In this document: positions 1 to 6,166 of the stretch, one piece after another
How the letters are laid out: every line of letters begins with the position of its first letter
Numbering within the stretch: the stretch's first letter is position 1
Assembly: GCA_013214985.1 (NCBI GenBank)
Contig: JABSRY010000132.1
Span: 1 to 6,804 of the forward strand
DNA: 6,804 nt
Source: Hyphomicrobiales bacterium
GTDB lineage: Bacteria > Pseudomonadota > Alphaproteobacteria > Rhizobiales > OSC116
Direction of reading: 5' to 3'
Notes under the pieces: generated by a model
What the model saw: the letters and a program-made list of their open reading frames with translations, nothing else
Database searches by the model: none
Told to the model about the DNA's origin: nothing
Made by a program: the position numbers and the translations under genes

Positions 1-878
1 AAGATTTCGAAGTGGGTCTTGATCGGCCATTACGTGTTGCCATCGTTGGTCGCCCAAATGCAGGTAAATCAACATTAATAAATACTTTGCTTGGCAAAGA
101 CCGCATGTTAACAGGGCCCGAAGCAGGCATAACGCGCGATTCAATCGCCGTAGAGTGGGAATGGCAAGGCAAACGCATCAAGTTATTCGATACCGCAGGT
201 ATCAGGCGACGCGCCAAAGTTAAAGCCAAACTCGAAAAATTGTCAGTGGCAGATGGCCTAAGAGCAATTAGATTCGCCGAAGTTGTGGCCCTTATTTTAG
301 ATGCAACCATCCCATTCGAAAAACAAGATCTAGCAATTGCAAGCCTAGTAGAGCGTGAAGGCCGCGCTTTGGTACTCATTATTAATAAGTGGGATTTGGT
401 CGAAGACAAAATCGCAAAACGTAAAGAAATTAACGATCTGCTCGAGCTACAATTCCCGCATATGCGCGGCATTACTATGATTACAATGTCAGGCTTAACG
501 GGCAAAGCAGTCGATAAATTAATGCCAGCAGTGTTTAAAACCTATAATGTTTGGAATAAACGTTTCACAACATCACCGCTTAACCGTTGGTTGTCACACA
601 TGGTCGAAGAGCATACACCACCTGCACCAGGTGGTCGCCGCATTCGTTTGCGTTATATGACACAGGTTAAATCTCGTCCACCTACCTTTGTTTTATTCTG
701 CTCTCGTCCAGATGATTTACCAACAAGCTACACACGCTATTTGGTCAATAATTTGCGTAGAGATTTTGATTTGCCAGGCGTGCCTATTCGCTTCCAAATG
801 CGCGCGGGCGATAACCCATATGCAGATAAAAAGAAAAAACGTACAGTTGTATCTATTTCAAAAAAGAAAAAATACTAA
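1..878 (+). CDS. der: Ribosome biogenesis GTPase Der (EngA), C-terminal part, 5' end outside window
   Basis: Der is a double-GTPase that binds the 50S subunit and is needed for its maturation. Only the second GTPase domain and the C-terminal KH-like domain are present. The frame is open to the left edge (Asp-Phe-Glu precede the GTG at 12), so that GTG is internal and not a start. Counting residues from base 12, the motifs are P-loop GRPNAGKST (13-21), switch GITRD (39-43), DTAG (60-63), NKWD (125-128) and a G5-like SGLTGK (160-165), where SA is usual. After about residue 185 comes the KH-like RNA-contacting domain, with the typical PTSYTRYLVNNLRRDFDLPG stretch near residue 236, then a Lys-rich tail ending in TAA. 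The first GTPase domain must lie upstream. A 96-bp gap separates it from the oxidase. Family identity is very secure. Confidence 0.96.
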   Translation, partial: DFEVGLDRPLRVAIVGRPNAGKSTLINTLLGKDRMLTGPEAGITRDSIAVEWEWQGKRIKLFDTAGIRRRAKVKAKLEKLSVADGLRAIRFAEVVALILDATIPFEKQDLAIASLVEREGRALVLIINKWDLVEDKIAKRKEINDLLELQFPHMRGITMITMSGLTGKAVDKLMPAVFKTYNVWNKRFTTSPLNRWLSHMVEEHTPPAPGGRRIRLRYMTQVKSRPPTFVLFCSRPDDLPTSYTRYLVNNLRRDFDLPGVPIRFQMRAGDNPYADKKKKRTVVSISKKKKY

Positions 879-929
879 ATAAAGCGGGTATGCGTCAGTT
901 TGTCACTTTACTAATAGTCATTCTCAATG

Positions 930-957
930 TTAACTTGCACGTCAATATGTAAGTTAA
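930..957. promoter_or_regulatory. Dyad symmetry upstream of the multicopper oxidase gene (possible operator or weak terminator)
   Basis: TTAACTTGCA (930-939) and TGTAAGTTAA (948-957) form a 10-bp inverted repeat with one G-T mismatch around an 8-nt centre. It lies in the 96-bp der-oxidase gap, and its right arm ends 3 nt before the GAGG ribosome-binding site. The 22-bp core, ACTTGCA-N8-TGTAAGT, resembles in layout the two 7-bp half-sites of MerR-type copper-regulator boxes, but the sequence and spacing do not match the CueR consensus closely. As RNA it could also be an AT-rich hairpin after der, but no proper U-tract follows. Its function is not determined. Confidence 0.35.
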
Positions 958-960
958 TTT

Positions 961-964
961 GAGG
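961..964 (+). promoter_or_regulatory. Ribosome-binding site of the multicopper oxidase
   Basis: GAGG lies 10 nt upstream of the ATG at 975. It supports that start, which also places the twin-arginine motif only three residues from the N-terminus, as expected for a Tat signal. Confidence 0.6.
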
Positions 965-974
965 TTGGTCTAAT

Positions 975-2369
975 ATGGTTTCTCGTCGTCAGTTTTTAGT
1001 AGGCGGTGCGGCAGTTGGCGCAGCTAGCCTATCGTTATTCGCCACATCCAAGCCATTAAGCGCATTAACAACAAAACCAAACTATATTTTAGAAGCACAA
1101 CAAGCAAAGTGGCGTTTTAACGGCGCACTAAATCAATCCGTAAATGTTTACACCTATCAAAAAAACTCAGCTATTCCCTTATTGCGCATGCAACAAGGCA
1201 CACCTTTTAAAGCGTTGTTAAAAAATAGTCTAAACGAGCCAACAACAAATCATTGACACGGCATACGCTTGCCCAACGCTATGGATGGCGTGCCCTATTT
1301 AACTCAAGATCCCGTATATCCAAACGATGAATTTACCTATGAGTTTACCCCAAAAGATGCAGGCACCTATTTTTACCATTCACATTTTAATTCGCTAGCC
1401 CAACTCAGCCACGGCCTATCGGGTATGATAATTATAGATGAAAAAATCAAACCAAATTTCGATCACGATATCCCCCTAAATTTACGCGATTGGCGGCTAG
1501 ACAAAACAGGCAGCTATAAACAACTTTTAGTACCCAAAAAAGCCGCAAGGGCAGGGACGTTTGGCACCCTAAAAACCACAAACTGGCAAGTAGAACCAGA
1601 ATATACGGTAAAACCAAATAGCTTAGTTAGAGTGCGCTTATTAGTATCCGATGTAACCCGCATTTTTAAGCTAATGGTCAATGGCGCAAAAGCCAAAATA
1701 ATCGCCATAGATGGTAACCCGATAGATGAAATTAGAGATATGCAACGCGAATGGCTAGGCCCAGGCATGCGTATGGATATCGCAATCCTAATGCCCGACG
1801 AAGGCCAAACGGTAGAAATCGTCAATAGCTCAACCAATAAACCATGGGCGGTCGTAAAGTTCAAAACCCAAGGCACAAGCCAAAAAAGAAATTGGCGAGA
1901 TTTAAAACCCCTACCAAAAAACCCACTAGAACCGATCGATATTCAAGGCGCAAAAATCAAAAAATTCAAATTTGGTGCAGGCTTTGGCAAACAAAAAGAG
2001 CTAGGGGTAAATTGCGCCGCTTCACAATATATTTTTTGGTCAATTAACAATATCTCAATCGGCCATTTAGACCCCTTATCCGCTTCAATGGCAGCAACTG
2101 CTAGGTTAAAATTAGGCAAAACCTATATATTTGAGTTCTCCAACGTAACCCCGCACACCCATCCCATCCATTTACATGGTTTCTTTTTCAGAGTGCTATC
2201 GTCCAACAAACGCAAAATCATCCCCCATTGGGCAGATACCGCACTGGTAAGGCCAGATGAAAAAATTCGTGTGGCATTTAAAGCAGATATAGTTGGCAAT
2301 TGGCTAATGCATTGCCATATTCTAGAACATCAAAAAACGGGCATGACTGGCTTTATCAACGTCAGTTAA
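975..2369 (+). pseudogene. Tat-exported multicopper oxidase interrupted by one in-frame TGA at a conserved Trp
   Basis: This reads as a three-domain multicopper oxidase (CueO/SufI/CopA-like) of 464 residues if codon 94 is read through. Enzymes of this type oxidise Cu(I), Fe(II) or phenols in the periplasm while reducing O2 to water. The N-terminus is a textbook twin-arginine signal: SRRQFLV at residues 3-9, then an Ala/Gly-rich hydrophobic stretch and a likely cleavage region near residues 25-31. The copper motifs are H93-x-H95-G, HSH (135-137), HPIHLHG (396-402) and HCHILEH plus axial Met (446-452, M457), so all ligand motifs are present. The sole defect is TGA at 1254-1256, exactly where HWHG has Trp; the following IRLPNAMDGVP is also typical. 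Terminated protein would have 93 residues and no active site. A restart at TTG 1269 would lack the signal and the first ligand pair. The rest of the frame is clean, so the lesion is recent, an error, or read through. The gene ends in TAA directly against the convergent MFS gene. The true substrate is unknown. Confidence 0.9.
1254..1256 (+). other. In-frame TGA replacing Trp of the HWHG copper-binding motif
   Basis: The frame reads Thr-Thr-Asn-His-TGA-His-Gly-Ile-Arg. In multicopper oxidases this motif is HWHG, whose two His bind the type 2 and type 3 coppers. A single G-to-A change converts TGG to TGA. The next base is C, and UGA followed by C is known in E. coli as a leaky stop context, so low-level Trp insertion is possible. 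Confidence 0.9.
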
Positions 2370-3752
2370 TTACTTATTCGGCCATTGTAGATGATGTTCA
2401 TCAATATAAAATTCATGAACATGCTCAGTTTTGTCATGATGGTGCGGGTGAATATGCGGCTCAGGGCCTTCCCAACCTTCGTGCGAATGTTGATGATGCT
2501 TATCATGAATATGCGGGTGGTCATGGCTATGTTCATCATGGCTATGTTTCAAGCTTAATTCATCAGTGCCAGACCAAAATTTCAGTGCCAATAACAAAAC
2601 CATGGCCGATATTACAGCCAATATAATCATGTTAATGCTAATCGAAACATAGCTACCTAACTGTCCAGCCACTAAATAAGCAATTAACCAACCCACATGA
2701 GTCAGCGTAAATTGTGCCGAAAAATAAGCAGCTCTATCAGCTTTTCGAGATGATTTTTGAATAACAATACCAGAAGGTGTTTGCAATAAGCTGCTAACCA
2801 TGCCCAGCATAAACCAAGTTAAAAACAAACTGAATAAACTAGCAGTAATCACAAAAAACAATAATGCAGTTATCGCCAATATCGATCCCCATAACATGGT
2901 TTGTTTTATAGAATATTTTTTCAAAATATGCGGCATTAAAAAACTCATTATAATCGCACCAACACCCACTGAGCCAAATAATAAAGCCGTAATAATCTCC
3001 GCCTTACCATATATATTATGAGCAAAATTAGCGCTATTCACTATAATCAAAGCACCTGTTAATGCTGCAATAAAGTTAAAAGATAAAACACCGCGCAATC
3101 TAGGGGTTTTTAAATAGCTCTTAATACCAAAACTAACATTATGCCAAATGCCGCTTTGCCTATCCGATAATGGGTCGCTCGGGTAAATAACCAAAGACAA
3201 TATAATAGCCGATACAATAAAGGCAGCAGAGTTAACCTGAAACAAAGCCAAATGTCCAAAACCAAGCAACAAAATAGCAGCAATAGCAGGGCTTAATAAA
3301 TTCTCCAAATCATACAGCGAGCGCGATAAAGATAATGCCCGCGTGTAATCTGCTTCATTATTAAAAATATTGGGTAAAGTTGCTTGGTATAACGGCGTAA
3401 AACCCGCACTACAGGCATTTATAAAAAATATAATGATATAAATATGCCAGGCGTCACTTGCCCAAGGTAGCGAAAATAACAATATTGCTCTAAATATATC
3501 AAAAAATATCATAAGCTGTTTTCGCGGCAACTTATGGGCATATCCACCAATAATCGGTGCAATAAAAATATAGGCAATCATTTTTGCACCAAGTGCAAAC
3601 GAAACAATTTCAGCAGCTCTAGCATTGTCCAAATTGTAGGCAAATAAAGCAAGCGCAATGGTCGAAAGTCCCGTACCCAACAAAGCAATAGAATGCGCTG
3701 CAAAAAACAACCTATATTGCTTATTTTTTAAAGGTATAAACAGTTCAAACAT
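2370..3752 (-). CDS. MFS metal efflux transporter with His-rich C-terminal tail (NreB/NrsD-like, probable Ni/Co exporter)
   Basis: This 460-residue inner-membrane transporter of the major facilitator superfamily has about 400 residues of hydrophobic segments consistent with 12 helices. A motif-A-like loop between helices 2 and 3 reads GGYAHKLPRKQL, with His where Asp is usual. The last ~55 residues hold 20 His in HSHD- and HIHP-type clusters. MFS pumps with such tails include the nickel-resistance proteins NreB (Achromobacter) and NrsD (Synechocystis), so proton-driven export of Ni2+ or a similar divalent metal is the best guess; the metal is inferred. The ATG at 3752 is preferred: a weak GGTG lies 6 nt upstream. 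In-frame GTG (3755, 3761) and TTG (3764) codons could add up to four residues. It follows the SDR gene on the same strand after about 60 bp, so it may be co-transcribed or use its own promoter. It ends in TAA immediately against the convergent oxidase, suggesting a joint metal-handling locus. Confidence 0.85.
   Translation of the reverse strand: MFELFIPLKNKQYRLFFAAHSIALLGTGLSTIALALFAYNLDNARAAEIVSFALGAKMIAYIFIAPIIGGYAHKLPRKQLMIFFDIFRAILLFSLPWASDAWHIYIIIFFINACSAGFTPLYQATLPNIFNNEADYTRALSLSRSLYDLENLLSPAIAAILLLGFGHLALFQVNSAAFIVSAIILSLVIYPSDPLSDRQSGIWHNVSFGIKSYLKTPRLRGVLSFNFIAALTGALIIVNSANFAHNIYGKAEIITALLFGSVGVGAIIMSFLMPHILKKYSIKQTMLWGSILAITALLFFVITASLFSLFLTWFMLGMVSSLLQTPSGIVIQKSSRKADRAAYFSAQFTLTHVGWLIAYLVAGQLGSYVSISINMIILAVISAMVLLLALKFWSGTDELSLKHSHDEHSHDHPHIHDKHHQHSHEGWEGPEPHIHPHHHDKTEHVHEFYIDEHHLQWPNK
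2391..2546 (-). other. His-rich metal-binding tail of the MFS transporter
   Basis: This segment encodes 20 His within 52 residues, interspersed with Asp, Glu, Ser and Pro, and is predicted cytoplasmic after the last helix. Such tails bind Ni2+, Co2+ or Zn2+ in NreB-type exporters, as a buffer or sensor. The metal specificity here is inferred. Confidence 0.75.
2521..2550. repeat. Two tandem copies of a 15-bp unit in the His-rich tail
   Basis: TCATGGCTATGTT occurs at 2521-2533 and again at 2536-2548, a 15-bp period with 13 identical bases. On the minus strand it encodes two five-residue HSHD-type units. The in-frame period means copy-number change would lengthen or shorten the tail without a frameshift. 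Confidence 0.7.
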
Positions 3753-3774
3753 CACAAACACCAATCATAGTCTA

Positions 3775-3804
3775 ATAATATACTATAGATGGCATTATAA
3801 ACAA
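3775..3804 (-). promoter_or_regulatory. Possible sigma-70 promoter for the MFS transporter gene
   Basis: On the minus strand a TTGTTT (3804-3799) is followed after 16-18 bp by overlapping -10-like hexamers, TATATT (3782-3777) and TATTAT (3780-3775), each 5/6 to consensus. The -35 is poor and the region is AT-rich, so chance is a real possibility. If true, the MFS gene is transcribed separately from cvpA-purF-SDR. Confidence 0.3.
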
Positions 3805-3813
3805 TAAGCGATA

Positions 3814-4563
3814 TTACAAGCGGCCAAGGTCATATTGCTTACTATCCGTATTAAATGTCAGCAAATTATTATGGTAATGGCAGTCTGCACGGGCCAATTT
3901 CACAAATGCCGAAACCACTTCATGTGGCTTTGTAATCGTCTCTTTATCAATGCCGGGGTAAGCTTTCGCCATAAGCCCCGTATCCACCATGGTTGGGTCA
4001 ACCATATTAACATTAACAACCATATTTTCCATTTCAGCGGCATAGGTTTTAATTAATGTGTGTAAACCCGCTTTACCAACTGCATAGCTTCCCCAATAAG
4101 GCTTTTCGCCATTTCTAGCGGCTGCGGATGCCACCACAACGCGGCCAGCATCACTTTGGCGCAATAATGTATCCATCGAGCGTATTAAACGAAAATTAGC
4201 AACAATATTAATCGCAACACTATTTTCAAAATCCTTAACAGGAATATGCGAAATTGGGCTATTAGCCCCCATAAAAGCTGGCATATAAGTAAAAATATCT
4301 AGCTTACCATAACGCTCATTAATAATACCGCCCAAGCGGTCAATCGCTTCATAATAGGTCACATCAACAGGCACACAGGTTATACTGCCGCCAAATTCAT
4401 CAATGGCATCATTTAACTCTTCAAGCCCACCGACGGTACGCGCAACAGCAATAACATGCGCCCCTTGGCGCGCATATTCTAAAGCAACTTCATAACCAAT
4501 ACCGCGTGATGCGCCTACAACAAGTGCAATACGGCCATCCAAACATTTACTATTTTCAGTCAT
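3814..4563 (-). CDS. Short-chain dehydrogenase/reductase family protein of the purF operon
   Basis: This 249-residue protein has a Rossmann-fold classical SDR layout. The dinucleotide-binding loop is G17-ASR-G21-I-G23 (VGASRGIG rather than TGxxxGIG). The catalytic tetrad candidates are N119, S146, Y160 and K164 (YAVGK). The structural NNAG motif expected around residues 92-97 is replaced by TYMPAF, and the usual N/PG after strand 6 is VDP. The YWGSYAVGKAGLHTLIKTYA region and SDAGR before Ser resemble the SDR commonly found just after purF in Alphaproteobacteria (YciK-like). Its ATG starts 2 bp after the purF stop, so translational coupling is likely; the only SD-like bases (GAAGAA) are inside the purF end. 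The substrate is unknown; an oxidoreductase using NAD(P)H is expected from the family, though the lost NAG motif leaves activity uncertain. Confidence 0.88.
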   Translation of the reverse strand: MTENSKCLDGRIALVVGASRGIGYEVALEYARQGAHVIAVARTVGGLEELNDAIDEFGGSITCVPVDVTYYEAIDRLGGIINERYGKLDIFTYMPAFMGANSPISHIPVKDFENSVAINIVANFRLIRSMDTLLRQSDAGRVVVASAAARNGEKPYWGSYAVGKAGLHTLIKTYAAEMENMVVNVNMVDPTMVDTGLMAKAYPGIDKETITKPHEVVSAFVKLARADCHYHNNLLTFNTDSKQYDLGRL

Positions 4564-4565
4564 TT

Positions 4566-6104
4566 TTATTCTTCTACTGGGTCAGCTTCTAAGAATGATA
4601 ATTGTTTATCAGCAATTTTATTTTCCAAATCTTCTAATCTGGTTGGGTAATCGCCAGTGAAATAATGGTCGGTATATTTAGGGTTGGCATCATCCCGTCC
4701 TTCTGGGTGGCCAAGCGCCCTATATACACCATCAATAGACATAAAACCAAGGCTAGTTGCGCCCATAAAATCACGCATTTGCTCAAGGTTATGCGTCGCC
4801 GCCAGTAAAGATTTTTGGGTCGGCATATCAATACCATAATAGTCAGGGTGCTTAATCGGTGGGCAAGCAACGCGCATATGCACTTCTTTAGCCCCTGCAT
4901 CAAACATCATTTTCACAATCTTAACACTGGTTGTACCGCGCACAATGCTGTCATCAATCAGCATAACTTTTTTGCCTTTAACTAGGCTTCTAATAGGGTT
5001 TAGCTTAAGCTTAACGCCTAATTCTCTAATCGCCTGCGTGGGCTGAATAAAGGTTCTACCAACATAATGATTGCGTATAATAGCAAGCTCAAACGGTATG
5101 CCACTTTCTTGTGCATAGCCAATTGCAGCAGGCACACCACTGTCGGGCACTGGCACAACCATGTCAATATCAGCAGGGCACTCGCGGGCAAGCTCTCGGC
5201 CAAATTCTTTTCTCACTTCATAAACCGTTTTGCCACCAAAGACACTGTCAGGGCGTGCAAAATATATATATTCAAATATACACGGGCGCGGCGCAGTTTC
5301 ACCAAATGGAAAATAAGATTGAATGCCATCAGTCGTAATAACAACCACTTCACCATTCTCAATTTCTCTAACAAATTCAGCACCAATAATATCAAGCGCA
5401 CAAGTTTCAGAGCAAAGTATGTAAGAGCCGTCAAGTTTACCCAAAATAAGCGGACGAATACCAAAGCGGTCACGCGCACCCATTAGCTTATGTTTAGACA
5501 TAGCTAATAGCGCAAAACCACCTTCAAGGCTTTGAATAGCATCAATAAATTTTTCAGCCAATTTTTCTTTTTTACTGCGCGCAACCAAATGCAACAACGC
5601 TTCGCTGTCGCTGTTAGATTGGTAAATAGCGCCAGCTTTAACAAGCTCTCTGCGTAAAGACAAACCATTGGTAAAGTTACCATTATGGCAACAGGCAAAA
5701 CCACCTGCATTCAAATCGGCATAAAGCGGCTGCAAATTGCGCAAACCACCGTCACCCGTGGTCGAATATCTGGCATGGCCAATAGCACTATGGCCTTCAA
5801 GCTTTTCTAAAACCTTTTTCTTGGTAAAATAGTCACCCACTAAGCCATGGCGTTTTTGCGATTTAAAAACCTTACCATTAAAAGAAACAATGCCGGCCGC
5901 TTCTTGCCCACGATGCTGCAATGCATGCAAACCAAGCGCAGTAAGGGCAGGGGCATCATTATGCCTAAATACACCAAAAATACCACATTCTTCGTGTAAA
6001 TGGTCATCCTCTAAATCAATTTCAACACCGTCATTATTCGTTTCGCTAAATAAAGGGTGATATACATCAGAACCGTCTGCATCACAATCAAACATATCTG
6101 TCAT
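4566..6104 (-). CDS. purF: Amidophosphoribosyltransferase (glutamine PRPP amidotransferase)
   Basis: PurF catalyses the first committed step of de novo purine synthesis: PRPP plus glutamine gives 5-phosphoribosylamine. The 512 residues contain an N-terminal class II glutaminase domain with likely nucleophile C40 (HEEC-GIFG), QHRGQEAAG (63-71), GHARYSTTG (109-117) and HNGN (140-143). The C-terminal phosphoribosyltransferase domain has PRPP loop VMLIDDSIVRGTT (380-392). The 39 residues before C40 are acidic and would have to be removed, or be absent, for the Cys to be N-terminal; no Met adjoins C40, so a cleaved propeptide is likely. The late Cys ligands of the B. subtilis [4Fe-4S] enzyme are missing (HPDYYGID; no CxxC near the end), so this is a cluster-free type. 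The ATG is supported by a strong SD, AAGGAG (rc of 6113-6118), 8 nt upstream. It lies 62 bp after cvpA and 2 bp before the SDR gene, typical of alphaproteobacterial operons. Confidence 0.97.
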   Translation of the reverse strand: MTDMFDCDADGSDVYHPLFSETNNDGVEIDLEDDHLHEECGIFGVFRHNDAPALTALGLHALQHRGQEAAGIVSFNGKVFKSQKRHGLVGDYFTKKKVLEKLEGHSAIGHARYSTTGDGGLRNLQPLYADLNAGGFACCHNGNFTNGLSLRRELVKAGAIYQSNSDSEALLHLVARSKKEKLAEKFIDAIQSLEGGFALLAMSKHKLMGARDRFGIRPLILGKLDGSYILCSETCALDIIGAEFVREIENGEVVVITTDGIQSYFPFGETAPRPCIFEYIYFARPDSVFGGKTVYEVRKEFGRELARECPADIDMVVPVPDSGVPAAIGYAQESGIPFELAIIRNHYVGRTFIQPTQAIRELGVKLKLNPIRSLVKGKKVMLIDDSIVRGTTSVKIVKMMFDAGAKEVHMRVACPPIKHPDYYGIDMPTQKSLLAATHNLEQMRDFMGATSLGFMSIDGVYRALGHPEGRDDANPKYTDHYFTGDYPTRLEDLENKIADKQLSFLEADPVEE

Positions 6105-6112
6105 ATGGTTGT

Positions 6113-6118
6113 CTCCTT
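6113..6118 (-). promoter_or_regulatory. Strong Shine-Dalgarno of purF
   Basis: The minus strand reads AAGGAG 8 nt before the ATG at 6104. This fixes the purF start, so the long acidic propeptide before C40 is probably really translated. Confidence 0.8.
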
Positions 6119-6166
6119 AAAGAGAAAGGTGTAGGAAAAAAGAAAGCGGCAAATGCAACTTTAATA

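Noticed and set aside
880..910. Rho-independent terminator after der
   Set aside because: Only a 5-bp TAAAG/CTTTA pairing around a long loop, with no GC-rich stem or U-tract.
1254..1300. Selenocysteine insertion at the TGA
   Set aside because: The position is Trp in the family, Sec is not known there, and the 4-bp hairpins downstream do not resemble a bacterial SECIS with the required apical loop and spacing.
1514..1876. 120-codon open frame on the minus strand
   Set aside because: It lies wholly inside the oxidase domain region, matches no recognisable family and has no start signal; it is a shadow frame.
1269..2369. Independent oxidase gene starting at TTG 1269
   Set aside because: It would start inside the first copper motif, lack the Tat signal and the first ligand pair, and have no ribosome-binding site; it is the continuation of the upstream frame.
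3745..3768. Seven-codon leader peptide (MIGVCDV) overlapping the MFS start
   Set aside because: It overlaps the MFS start in another frame, but there is no clear ribosome-binding site or attenuator structure; chance is sufficient.
5067..5486. 139-codon plus-strand open frame inside purF
   Set aside because: It is antisense to a highly conserved enzyme, with composition typical of a shadow frame and no ribosome-binding site.
6105..6166. Regulatory element or terminator between cvpA and purF
   Set aside because: Apart from the purF ribosome-binding site the 62 bp are pyrimidine-rich on the coding strand, without a convincing hairpin or known purine-riboswitch features.
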